From NCBI GenBank assembly GCA_003560215.1, contig PWIY01000302.1:1-8811 (forward strand): a DNA stretch of 8,811 bases, given 5' to 3'. Below, piece after piece: positions 1 to 6,437 of the stretch (the first letter of the stretch is position 1; each line of letters begins with the position of its first letter). A program made the position numbers and the translations under genes. A model generated the notes under the pieces. It was given only the letters and a program-made list of their open reading frames with translations. It was not told where the DNA came from and did no database searches. The stretch is from Bacteroidales bacterium. Its GTDB lineage: Bacteria; Bacteroidota; Bacteroidia; Bacteroidales; UBA7960.

Positions 1-11
1 ACAAAGGAGAT

Positions 12-1010
12 ATGAGTTTATTGACCGTTTCGGGCTCGCCCCACTATCATGCAGGACAATCGGTGAGCAAGATCATGTATGGCGTGATCTTTTCATTGAT
101 CCCGGCCATGTTGGTATCTTTTTACTTTTTTGGCCTGGGTGCCATCCTGGTTACCCTTACCGCTGTGGTTTCCTGTATGTTGTTTGAGTTTTTGATACAA
201 AAATACCTGATCCGGGGCCCGGTGACCATTTTTGACGGGTCGGCCATTATTACCGGAATACTGCTGGCGTTTAACGTGCCGGCCAATTTGCCCCTGGGTC
301 TGATGGTGATCGGGTCGGCAGTGGCCATCGGGATGGGTAAAATGACATTCGGCGGGCTTGGCAAAAACCCGTTTAACCCGGCCCTGGTGGGAAGGATATT
401 CCTGCTGATCTCTTTTCCGGTTCAGATGACCACCTGGCCCAGGCCGATTCCGCTGAGTACCAAACTGACAGATGTGGTTACCGGACCGACCCCGCTGGCG
501 GTGATCAAGGAGGGTGTTGACCAGGGCGAGAAAGTTTCTGACCTGCTTCCGCAGGTGCCCGGGTATACCGAACTTCTTGTCGGAAGCATGGGAGGCTCCG
601 TTGGTGAAGTTTCTGCCATCGCCCTGATCCTTGGCGGGGTCTATATGCTTGCCCGGCGGATCATAAGCTGGCACATTCCTGTGGCATTCCTGGCTTCGGC
701 AGCTGTATTTGCTGCGATTTTCTGGCAGATCAACCCGGAGGCCTATGCAGATCCGTTATTTCATATGCTGGCAGGCGGGATGATGCTCGGTGCCATTTAC
801 ATGGCCACCGACTATGCAACCAGCCCGATGGCTCCGAAAGGGATGCTTGTTTTCGGGGTGGGATGCGGGTTGCTGACCATGATCATCCGTTTGTTTGGCG
901 CATACCCTGAGGGTGTTGCTTTTTCCATCCTGATTATGAATGCATTTGTGCCACTGATCAACCGCGCATTTAAACCGAAACGTTTTGGGGAGGAGACAAA
1001 AAATGGCTAA
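12..1010 (+). CDS. rnfD: RnfD, ion-translocating electron transport complex subunit D
   Basis: This is an integral membrane subunit of the Rnf complex, which moves electrons between reduced ferredoxin and NAD+ and pumps Na+ or H+. The 332-residue protein has the usual family length and start (SGSPHYHAGQSVSKIMYGV) and many hydrophobic helices. It contains the conserved GKNPFNPALVGRIFLLISFP stretch at about 117-136 and MATDYATSPM near the C-terminus. The covalent FMN site is seen as D154-V-V-T157-G-P-T160-P-L-A; by homology with NqrB and RnfD the flavin would be carried on Thr160 through a phosphoester made by ApbE. The Ala usually preceding that Thr is Pro here. AAAGGAG at 3-9 lies only two bases before the ATG, a close but recognisable ribosome site. 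The stop overlaps the start of rnfG by 8 bases, indicating translational coupling. rnfB and rnfC are expected just upstream. Confidence 0.96.
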   Translation: MSLLTVSGSPHYHAGQSVSKIMYGVIFSLIPAMLVSFYFFGLGAILVTLTAVVSCMLFEFLIQKYLIRGPVTIFDGSAIITGILLAFNVPANLPLGLMVIGSAVAIGMGKMTFGGLGKNPFNPALVGRIFLLISFPVQMTTWPRPIPLSTKLTDVVTGPTPLAVIKEGVDQGEKVSDLLPQVPGYTELLVGSMGGSVGEVSAIALILGGVYMLARRIISWHIPVAFLASAAVFAAIFWQINPEAYADPLFHMLAGGMMLGAIYMATDYATSPMAPKGMLVFGVGCGLLTMIIRLFGAYPEGVAFSILIMNAFVPLINRAFKPKRFGEETKNG

Positions 1011-1602
1011 AAAAGAATCAACTTTTTCCAACATGGTGCTGACGCTCATGCTTGTGGCGGCAGCGGCTTCATTTACCCTGGCCACGGTCTATAATCTGAC
1101 TGAAGAACCCATTCAGCGGGCCCGTGAAGCAGCCCGCCAGGAGGCGATTTCCATGGTGTTGCATGATTTTGACACCCTGAAGACCAAATCGTTCATGCCC
1201 GTAACAGGCAGTGACTCACTGGAGTTCAACCTGGCTTTTGACAGCGCCGGTGAGTTCGTGGGTGTGGCTGTTGCCACATATACCGGGATGGGTTACAGCG
1301 GCCGGATCCGGGCCATGGTCGGTTTTAACCCGGATGGTACCATCATCGATGTGGTTCACCTGGATCATGCAGAAACACCGGGTCTTGGCGATAAAATTCA
1401 GAAAGACAAATCAGACTGGAGTGACCAGTTCAGGGGCTTTGATCCCCGTGAGCAAACACTGAAGGTCCGCAACGATGGCGGAGACATCGACGGGATCACC
1501 GCAGCCACCATTACGGCAAGGGCCTATTGTGACGCCATAGACCGGGCTTTTCAGACTTTTTGGGAAAATCGAGAATCCATCATCAATAAAGAAATAGATT
1601 AA
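1003..1602 (+). CDS. rnfG: RnfG, FMN-binding electron transport complex subunit G
   Basis: This 199-residue subunit has one N-terminal membrane anchor (about residues 9-30) and a periplasmic FMN-binding domain, and it relays electrons within the Rnf complex. The domain is recognised from YTGMGYSGRIRAMVGFNPDG, the HAETPGLGDKI motif, and the flavinylation segment D163-G-I-T166-A-A-T169-I-T171. Thr169 matches the FMN-carrying Thr of other RnfG and NqrC proteins. The usual (S/T)GAT reads TAAT here, so the Gly is replaced by Ala. I chose the ATG at 1003 because GGGGAGGAG (987-995) sits 7 bases before it; an upstream in-frame TTG at 985 would only add a non-conserved MGRRQK extension. The start overlaps the rnfD stop. 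rnfE follows after 3 bases. Confidence 0.95.
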   Translation: MAKKESTFSNMVLTLMLVAAAASFTLATVYNLTEEPIQRAREAARQEAISMVLHDFDTLKTKSFMPVTGSDSLEFNLAFDSAGEFVGVAVATYTGMGYSGRIRAMVGFNPDGTIIDVVHLDHAETPGLGDKIQKDKSDWSDQFRGFDPREQTLKVRNDGGDIDGITAATITARAYCDAIDRAFQTFWENRESIINKEID

Positions 1603-1605
1603 GAT

Positions 1606-2193
1606 ATGGGTCAATTACAGAATTTCAGCAAGGGATTTATCAAAGACAATCCTGTATTTGTACTGCTATTGGGTTTATGTCCCGCTCTCGGGGTGACCAC
1701 ATCTGCCTTTAACGGTCTTGGGATGGGGCTGGCCACCACTTTTGTGCTTTTTTCATCCAACCTGGTGGTGTCACTGATCAAGAACCTGATTCCCGCCAAG
1801 GTCCGGATCCCTTCCTTTATTGTGGTGATCGCCTCGTTTGTAACCATCACGGATCTTGTGATGGAGGCTTTCCTGCCTGCCCTGTATGACTCCCTGGGTC
1901 TGTTTATTCCGCTGATTGTGGTAAACTGTCTTGTAATGGGGCGCGCGGAGGCTTTTGCCAGCAAGAACAACACCTTCAGTTCCATTGTGGACGGTCTTGG
2001 CATGGGGCTTGGCTTTGCCTTTGCCCTGACATTGCTGGGCGGAGTAAGGGAAATCCTGGGTGCGGGTGAGTTTTTCGGCCTTACGCTCTTTGCCGGTGAC
2101 GGCATGCTTGTGTTTGTCCTGGCTCCCGGTGCTTTTATCGTGTTGGGTTACCTGGTGGCATTGAATAACATTGTGAAAAAGAAACTATACTAA
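1606..2193 (+). CDS. rnfE: RnfE, electron transport complex subunit E
   Basis: This 195-residue integral membrane subunit belongs to the NqrD/RnfE family and has about six transmembrane helices. It pairs with RnfA in the membrane core. In Nqr and Rnf structures, two Cys from each of these two subunits hold an intramembrane [2Fe-2S] cluster. Both are visible here: Cys25 in GLCPALGVTT and Cys108 in LIVVNCLVMGRAEAFASKN. The length and both signature stretches match the family closely. The gene starts 3 bases after the rnfG stop and has no clear Shine-Dalgarno sequence, so translation is probably coupled to rnfG. rnfA follows after 12 bases. Confidence 0.95.
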   Translation: MGQLQNFSKGFIKDNPVFVLLLGLCPALGVTTSAFNGLGMGLATTFVLFSSNLVVSLIKNLIPAKVRIPSFIVVIASFVTITDLVMEAFLPALYDSLGLFIPLIVVNCLVMGRAEAFASKNNTFSSIVDGLGMGLGFAFALTLLGGVREILGAGEFFGLTLFAGDGMLVFVLAPGAFIVLGYLVALNNIVKKKLY

Positions 2194-2205
2194 ACCGATC
2201 CTGTC

Positions 2206-2784
2206 ATGGAATATATCATCATTATCATTGGCGCTGTCTTTGTCAACAACATTGTGCTTGCCCAGTTTCTGGGGATATGTCCGTACCTCGGGGTATCTGC
2301 CCGGGTATCCACCTCCATCGGAATGTCGGGAGCGGTGATGTTCGTCATGACACTGGCCACCATCGTGACCTTCCTGATCTTCAACTACATACTTGTTCCA
2401 CTTGACATCACCTATCTGCAAACCATTTCCTACATTCTGGTGGTTGCATCCCTGGTGCAGATGGTGGAACTGATCCTGAAAAAGGTGAGTCCGGCGCTTT
2501 ACCAGGCACTGGGGATCTTTCTCCCGCTGATTGTGACCAATTGTGCCATTCTTGGGGTGACCATCCTTGCAGTCCGCGAAGATTACGGGTTTCATCTGCT
2601 CGAAGCAGTGGTTTTTGCCATCGGTCACGCCCTTGGCTTTGCCCTGACCATCATCCTTTTTGCCGGCATCCGGGAGCACCTTGACCTGATGGATGTGCCG
2701 AAAGGAATGCGTGGCGCCCCCGCCGCACTGGTAGTGGCAGGTATCCTGGCCCTGGCATTCATGGGCTTTGCCAATTTGGTTTAA
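2206..2784 (+). CDS. rnfA: RnfA, electron transport complex subunit A
   Basis: This 192-residue integral membrane subunit belongs to the NqrE/RnfA family and is the partner of RnfE. It begins with the typical VFVNNIVLAQFLGICPYLGVS stretch in two parts around Cys25, and carries Cys113 in LIVTNCAILGVTILAVRE. These two Cys are the expected ligands of the shared [2Fe-2S] cluster. The C-terminus ends in the family-typical FMGFANLV. It is the last gene of the visible rnf operon: the next gene is on the opposite strand and converges on it. The D-G-E-A order is the common one in Bacteroidota. No strong Shine-Dalgarno sequence precedes the ATG. Confidence 0.96.
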   Translation: MEYIIIIIGAVFVNNIVLAQFLGICPYLGVSARVSTSIGMSGAVMFVMTLATIVTFLIFNYILVPLDITYLQTISYILVVASLVQMVELILKKVSPALYQALGIFLPLIVTNCAILGVTILAVREDYGFHLLEAVVFAIGHALGFALTIILFAGIREHLDLMDVPKGMRGAPAALVVAGILALAFMGFANLV

Positions 2785-2809
2785 CCGGGTACGGCAATCA
2801 GCCGGAACC

Positions 2810-2902
2810 CCTGCGTTGATGTTTGCTTCCCGGAGGGGATGGCGCAGGCTCTTGCAATTCAGGGTTTCTGTTTTCAGGCCAATGACTGGCAGAATGACCA
2901 GT
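2810..2902 (+). terminator. Possible weak terminator region between convergent rnfA and porin genes
   Basis: The 138-base gap between the convergent rnfA and porin genes holds no gene. It contains inverted repeats that could end transcription. CCTGCG (2810-2815) pairs with CGCAGG (2843-2848) around an inner TCCC/GGGA pair. ACTGG (2885-2889) pairs with CCAGT (2898-2902) and is followed by a short TTT. None of these is a strong intrinsic terminator, because the stems are short and there is no clear T run. Confidence 0.25.
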
Positions 2903-2922
2903 GACTGTTTCGATGGCCGGGA

Positions 2923-4203
2923 TCAGAAAAATACCGGTGACATCCTGATCATCAAAAACCCCCAGTGGGCAAATTCATCCTTGCTGCCCCCGCGGATCAC
3001 TTCCATGGATTCACTCCCGAACATGACCGAATAGCCCAGCAACACCTCTGTGAACTCGTTGAAGCGGTGATTCAGCACCAAATCCAGTTCTGTGCCCAGA
3101 TACTTGTCAATGGCGCGGGTCGGATCGGCAGGATCCGGGTAATTGTTCTCCAGGAAAAACAGGTGAAGGTCGGCGTTCAGGCTGGTCTGATCAGACAGCC
3201 TGAAATTGTTTTTCAGGTAAGGGTTAAACAGCCCGGCATTTTGGGGATGAGCAGGGAAGGCCGTAAAATAATCCATAAAACCGTTTTTCCCGTGCCCTGC
3301 ACCGAATAGTTTGTCAAAAGCGGTGAACTTGTCGCCCGGGTCAAGGTGATCCTGCCCCGAAAACAATTCAAATCCAAGTGTGGACGACATGTTGGCTGTC
3401 AGATCGCCCGATAATTCACCCAACAGAAAATACGCCCCGATGTCCTGACCTCTGGAGGTATTTCCATGCTGGTATGCCGGCTGAAGCCGCAGTGTGACTG
3501 ATCCGGGGCTGATTACCAGAAAGGATGACCAGGTGGCCCTGACATATAGCGTTTCCGGGTTATCCGGATGCTCATATCCGTCGGCCAGGAATAGAAATGA
3601 GGCATTGGTTGCGCTGCCCAGGTCGGTATTGTACCAGATGTAATTCAGGGTCTTGTAATTGTCCAACCTGTAGTGGGTTTCAAAAAGCCTGTCTTCTCTT
3701 TGATTGAACCCCGCCCCGATGTGCAGCTCGCTTCCGTTATCCTGCCGGTATTTCATCACCAGTGCGTCATGCGTTCGTCCGGTGAGGGCCCAGTCATTGA
3801 TGGCCATTAAACGCTGGTTGTCGTACCTGAGCTCCTGACGGCCGGCCCGGATGCTTAGGTTTTCCCTGACTGCCAGTTCAACCCAGGCTTCGTAAATTCC
3901 GAACGAAGGATCGGTTCCCATGGTGTTGTCCTGCCCCCAGATCCGGAGATCCTGTACTGCCACCCCCAGGCTCACATTGCTTTCAGGTTCAAATAATAGC
4001 GAGAGGCGTGTTCTCTGGTTGACCAGCCCCGCAGGCTTGCTGCCTGGTTGCGGCATCATCCTGTAGCCGTCCCTGAATTCCGCCTTTGGCCTGATTTCGC
4101 CGCTCAGACTGAATTGGGCCGACACTGGTGAAATGGCTGAAAATGTGAGAAGGAATAAAACAAGTAGTCCCGGAAGGGATGCAGCAAATGCTCCTGTTTT
4201 CAT
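2923..4203 (-). CDS. Outer-membrane porin, alginate-export-like beta-barrel
   Basis: This is a predicted 426-residue outer-membrane beta-barrel. Residues 1-29 form a clear signal peptide with a hydrophobic core and a likely cut after SPVSA. The protein ends in Phe (MSPVFF), as outer-membrane barrels do for recognition by the BAM assembly machinery. Alternating hydrophobic and polar strands rich in Tyr and Trp run throughout. The segment GRQELRYDNQRL (121-132), followed by NDWALTGRTHDALVMKY, is the hallmark of the alginate-export family (PF13372 as I recall it). In this family AlgE exports alginate, but most Bacteroidota members have no known substrate, so alginate itself should not be assumed. 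It lies 131 bases downstream of the DUF302 gene on the same strand, so it may be partly read through from that promoter. No neighbouring polysaccharide genes support a substrate. Confidence 0.78.
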   Translation of the reverse strand: MKTGAFAASLPGLLVLFLLTFSAISPVSAQFSLSGEIRPKAEFRDGYRMMPQPGSKPAGLVNQRTRLSLLFEPESNVSLGVAVQDLRIWGQDNTMGTDPSFGIYEAWVELAVRENLSIRAGRQELRYDNQRLMAINDWALTGRTHDALVMKYRQDNGSELHIGAGFNQREDRLFETHYRLDNYKTLNYIWYNTDLGSATNASFLFLADGYEHPDNPETLYVRATWSSFLVISPGSVTLRLQPAYQHGNTSRGQDIGAYFLLGELSGDLTANMSSTLGFELFSGQDHLDPGDKFTAFDKLFGAGHGKNGFMDYFTAFPAHPQNAGLFNPYLKNNFRLSDQTSLNADLHLFFLENNYPDPADPTRAIDKYLGTELDLVLNHRFNEFTEVLLGYSVMFGSESMEVIRGGSKDEFAHWGFLMIRMSPVFF

Positions 4204-4259
4204 GGCTCAGAAAGTTGGTTTTCCCTGACTTGGGTTTTCAGTAACAACAAAGGAATAGC

Positions 4260-4288
4260 CCGGGGTTATTGGTCGTCAATAACCCCGG
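4260..4288 (-). terminator. Perfect 12-bp hairpin between the DUF302 and porin genes
   Basis: CCGGGGTTATTG (4260-4271) and CAATAACCCCGG (4277-4288) are perfect reverse complements around the 5-base loop GTCGT. Read on the minus strand, the hairpin lies 46 bases after the DUF302 stop and 56 bases before the porin start. It is followed by CTATTCCTTTGTTGTT, only a broken T tract. It could be an inefficient terminator for the DUF302 transcript, a processing or stability element, or part of the porin leader. Its perfection makes a structural role in RNA likely. Confidence 0.6.
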
Positions 4289-4334
4289 ACTGGCCGGGAT
4301 AAAAATGCAAAATAAAGATATAAACAATATTTAT

Positions 4335-4820
4335 TTATTCCAAATCAGCGGTAATGGATTCGATCATTCTTTCGCTCTCTGCTGAGGCGATTCCCATCAC
4401 ATCTGCGATAACGCCTCCCATCATGTTGCCCATCAGTGAAGTGTTCATCCATGACACATAGGTTTTGCCGTCGGATTTTTCATAAATGGCCACACGGCAG
4501 GGCATCATGGAAGATACTATTCTTTCGTCATCAAGTTTGAGGATTTCATAAGCGTGTTCCGGATGGCAAAGCTCAAATACCTTTGAACTGCGTACCTCCT
4601 TCCCGAATCCGTCCATGGTGGCCTGCATGTCGTGTACGGTAGGAATTTTCCATCCCATATCTTTGGCTGTCTGTTCAAAAACCTCTACGGAGGTTTCAAA
4701 ATCATATTTGCTTTCTGCTTCTTTCAGCATCATGGATGGGGCAGAACGATAAGCAAAAAAAGAGGTCAGCACGATGCCAAGAATAAGACCGGCGGAAATC
4801 AGTAAAACTGTTTTTTTCAT
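4335..4820 (-). CDS. DUF302 domain protein with N-terminal membrane anchor
   Basis: This 161-residue protein has an N-terminal hydrophobic segment (about residues 4-24, then FFAYRS) that should act as a membrane anchor or uncleaved signal, placing the rest outside the cytoplasm. Residues about 36-160 match the DUF302 family: a YDFETSVEVFEQTAKDMGWKIP region, then VFELCHPEHAYEIL and VSSMMPCRVAIYEKSDGKTYVSWMN. Two Cys (85 in ELCHPE and 108 in MMPCRV) and His88 are obvious candidates for redox or metal chemistry. The C-terminal part is Met- and Gly-rich (SLMGNMMGGVIADVMG). The biochemical function of the family is not established, as far as I know. It is divergent from a sigma-54 activator gene and has a strong sigma-54-type promoter 47 bases upstream, so it is probably that activator's target. 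Confidence 0.85.
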   Translation of the reverse strand: MKKTVLLISAGLILGIVLTSFFAYRSAPSMMLKEAESKYDFETSVEVFEQTAKDMGWKIPTVHDMQATMDGFGKEVRSSKVFELCHPEHAYEILKLDDERIVSSMMPCRVAIYEKSDGKTYVSWMNTSLMGNMMGGVIADVMGIASAESERMIESITADLE

Positions 4821-4866
4821 TTTTCTATGGATTTGGGTTCATTTTTTCATTGTTTACGTACTTGTT

Positions 4867-4882
4867 TGCCAATTGCGTGCCA
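4867..4882 (-). promoter_or_regulatory. Sigma-54 (-24/-12) promoter driving the DUF302 gene
   Basis: On the minus strand the sequence reads TGGCACG-CAAT-TGGCA. Compared with the sigma-54 consensus TGGCACG-N4-TTGCW it matches at every defined position except one T in the -12 box, and the GG and GC dinucleotides are exactly spaced. The predicted transcription start is near 4856, giving a leader of about 36 bases before the DUF302 ATG at 4820. The neighbouring divergent gene encodes a sigma-54 activator, which makes the call much stronger than the motif alone. Confidence 0.78.
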
Positions 4883-4896
4883 TGATAGGTAAGTAG

Positions 4897-4912
4897 CAGG
4901 TTTACAAGCCTG
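4897..4912. promoter_or_regulatory. Imperfect dyad between promoter and upstream sites
   Basis: CAGGTTTACAAGCCTG is an imperfect palindrome with outer arms CAGG/CCTG and one further mismatch in the inner arms. It lies about 41-56 bases upstream of the predicted sigma-54 start, between the promoter and the GTTAAC cluster. It could be a site for a second regulator, or chance. Confidence 0.25.
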
Positions 4913-4956
4913 TGGGTCGTTTAGGCCAACGCCTTGACCGGCAATTGTTAGCACTT

Positions 4957-4999
4957 AAGTTAACGGTTGGGTTAACAGGTTAATGTTAACTTTGTTAAT
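4957..4999. promoter_or_regulatory. GTTAAC repeat cluster, candidate activator-binding sites
   Basis: Three perfect GTTAAC palindromes occur at 4959-4964, 4971-4976 and 4985-4990. Two GTTAAT copies at 4979-4984 and 4994-4999 add to the cluster. The outer palindromes extend to AAGTTAAC (4957-4964) and GTTAACTT (4985-4992), which form an inverted repeat around the middle copy. The cluster lies about 100-135 bases upstream of the predicted sigma-54 start, the usual place for an upstream activating sequence. It also sits just upstream of, or overlaps, the beginning of the activator gene, so autoregulation is possible. Confidence 0.55.
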
Positions 5000-5008
5000 C
5001 TTTTTGTT

Positions 5009-5016
5009 TATTTTTG
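5009..5016 (+). promoter_or_regulatory. Bacteroidota-type -7 element for the activator gene
   Basis: TATTTTTG fits the Bacteroidota housekeeping -7 consensus TAnnTTTG exactly. The nearest TTTG that could serve as the -33 element (4991-4994) is about 14 bases upstream, shorter than the usual spacing of about 19, and the region is T-rich, so chance is possible. If real, transcription would start near 5020-5025, after the first two in-frame ATGs of the activator reading frame. Confidence 0.4.
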
Positions 5017-5039
5017 TAATGTACGTTAAAGATATTTAT

Positions 5040-6422
5040 ATGATAAGTGGGGCTCGTATAATAGACAGCATGCCCGCCGGAATTATCATTACAGATACCC
5101 GGTTGCGGATAAAACATATCAATGCTTTTGCTATGGATCATTTGTTCCGGCTGAATCCGGATGATGCTCCCGATCCTGTGCTTTCCGGAGAACGCTTCCT
5201 GACCATTGACAGGCAGGTGTTCAATATGCATGGCTGTATGGAAAATATGGTATCTGACGGCAAGCGCACCTTCAGTAAAACCTTGATTTTGCGGAATCAG
5301 ATGGGAGAATTGCTGGTACATCTGTCTGTGAAACAGTTTTCCCCGTCGGAGGATGCCCGCTACCTGTTCGTGATTACCGATATTTCTGACGAAATGGATT
5401 GTGTGACCCATTCGCCGGATGGTTTCTCCGGCAAGGAGTTTGTGCTGGCAAAGACCATTATCGGTAAGGATCAAAAGATCCGTGATGTATACCGGAAAAT
5501 CCTGCTGGCGGCCGATTCCATGGCCAACCTGATGATCACCGGTGAGAGCGGGACCGGAAAAGAAATGGCTGCTGACGCCATACACCGTTTGTCGGAGCGA
5601 AAAAAGAATCCTTATGTGAAAGTCAATTGCGCCTCGTTGTCGGAGTCGTTGCTGGAAAGTGAACTGTTCGGACACGTAAAGGGTGCCTTTACCGGCGCAA
5701 CAAGCAATAAAACCGGAAAAATCGAGGAGGCGCACAAAGGAACCCTGTTTCTGGATGAAGTCGGGGAGATCAGTGCCGGCCTCCAGGTAAAATTGCTGCG
5801 GGTGATCCAGGAAAAGACCATTGAGCGGGTGGGAGACAATCGTCCCATAAAGGTTGATATGCGGATCATTGCCGCCACCAACCGCGACTTGTATGAGCTT
5901 GTAAAGGAAGGAAAATTCAGGGAGGATCTGTATTACCGCCTGAATGTGTTTTCCATTCATATGCCCCCACTGCGGGAACGCCCCCTGGACATCCCGTTGT
6001 TGTGTAATCATTTTGTGGATCGTTTCAACTATCTGACGGGGAAACAGGTTAAGGGACTGGATAATGAAGCCATGCGCCTGCTGATGGATCATTACTGGCC
6101 CGGAAACGTCCGGGAATTACGCAATGCCATTGAACACGCATTTGTGCTGGTGCAATCGTCCCTGATCGGGGTTTATGATTTACCGCCGAACCTTTTTAAA
6201 CATGAAGACTCAGGGGCAACAGAACCGGATGAGGCAAAAAAGGCTGCGCAGCAGGGGGAGAGACAATTGTTCCGCAAAACGCGGGGCGGCCGGTTGCCGA
6301 TCAGCAGGGAAAAACTTCAGCAAGTGCTGGAACAACACGACTGGAATCAGACGCAGGCCGCTGAATACCTGGGAATCAGCCGGGTGGGACTGTGGAAAAA
6401 GATCAGGAAGTTTGAACTCTGA
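5040..6422 (+). CDS. PAS-containing sigma-54-dependent transcriptional activator
   Basis: This AAA+ enhancer-binding protein opens sigma-54 promoter complexes by ATP hydrolysis. In the 460-residue form, residues about 6-120 form a PAS-like sensor (IIDSMPAGIIITDTRLRIKHIN). A central AAA+ domain follows, with Walker A GESGTGKE (168-175), the sigma-54 contact loop GAFTGA (215-220), Walker B GTLFLDE (234-240), AATNRDL (279-285) and YWPGNVRELRN (352-362). A Fis-type helix-turn-helix (about 424-457) ends the protein. There is no receiver domain, so it probably responds to a ligand or redox cue through PAS rather than to a kinase. In-frame ATGs also occur at 4983 and 5019. I prefer 5040 because the first 19 codons are T-rich, contain a GTTAAC site and a likely -7 element, and the PAS domain begins right after 5040. 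The likely target is the divergent DUF302 gene. Confidence 0.9.
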   Translation: MISGARIIDSMPAGIIITDTRLRIKHINAFAMDHLFRLNPDDAPDPVLSGERFLTIDRQVFNMHGCMENMVSDGKRTFSKTLILRNQMGELLVHLSVKQFSPSEDARYLFVITDISDEMDCVTHSPDGFSGKEFVLAKTIIGKDQKIRDVYRKILLAADSMANLMITGESGTGKEMAADAIHRLSERKKNPYVKVNCASLSESLLESELFGHVKGAFTGATSNKTGKIEEAHKGTLFLDEVGEISAGLQVKLLRVIQEKTIERVGDNRPIKVDMRIIAATNRDLYELVKEGKFREDLYYRLNVFSIHMPPLRERPLDIPLLCNHFVDRFNYLTGKQVKGLDNEAMRLLMDHYWPGNVRELRNAIEHAFVLVQSSLIGVYDLPPNLFKHEDSGATEPDEAKKAAQQGERQLFRKTRGGRLPISREKLQQVLEQHDWNQTQAAEYLGISRVGLWKKIRKFEL

Positions 6423-6437
6423 CTCTGTCCGGTTCAA

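Noticed and set aside
93..674. A 193-codon open frame antisense to rnfD
   Set aside because: It lies fully inside rnfD, has a composition typical of antisense translation, and has no recognisable motif.
985..1002. TTG at 985 as the rnfG start
   Set aside because: The ATG at 1003 has a strong GGGGAGGAG ribosome site at good spacing and begins with a normal RnfG N-terminus.
2768..3034. Small plus-strand open frame after rnfA overlapping the porin 3' end
   Set aside because: It starts inside rnfA, has no ribosome site or family resemblance, and overlaps the conserved porin C-terminus.
2923..4203. Alginate as the porin substrate
   Set aside because: Only the barrel family is visible; no alginate synthesis, lyase or polysaccharide-utilisation genes lie nearby.
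4995..6092. A 365-codon open frame on the minus strand opposite the activator gene
   Set aside because: It lies entirely antisense to a protein with unmistakable AAA+ motifs, and its translation is low in recognisable domains and rich in His and Gln, as expected for a shadow frame.
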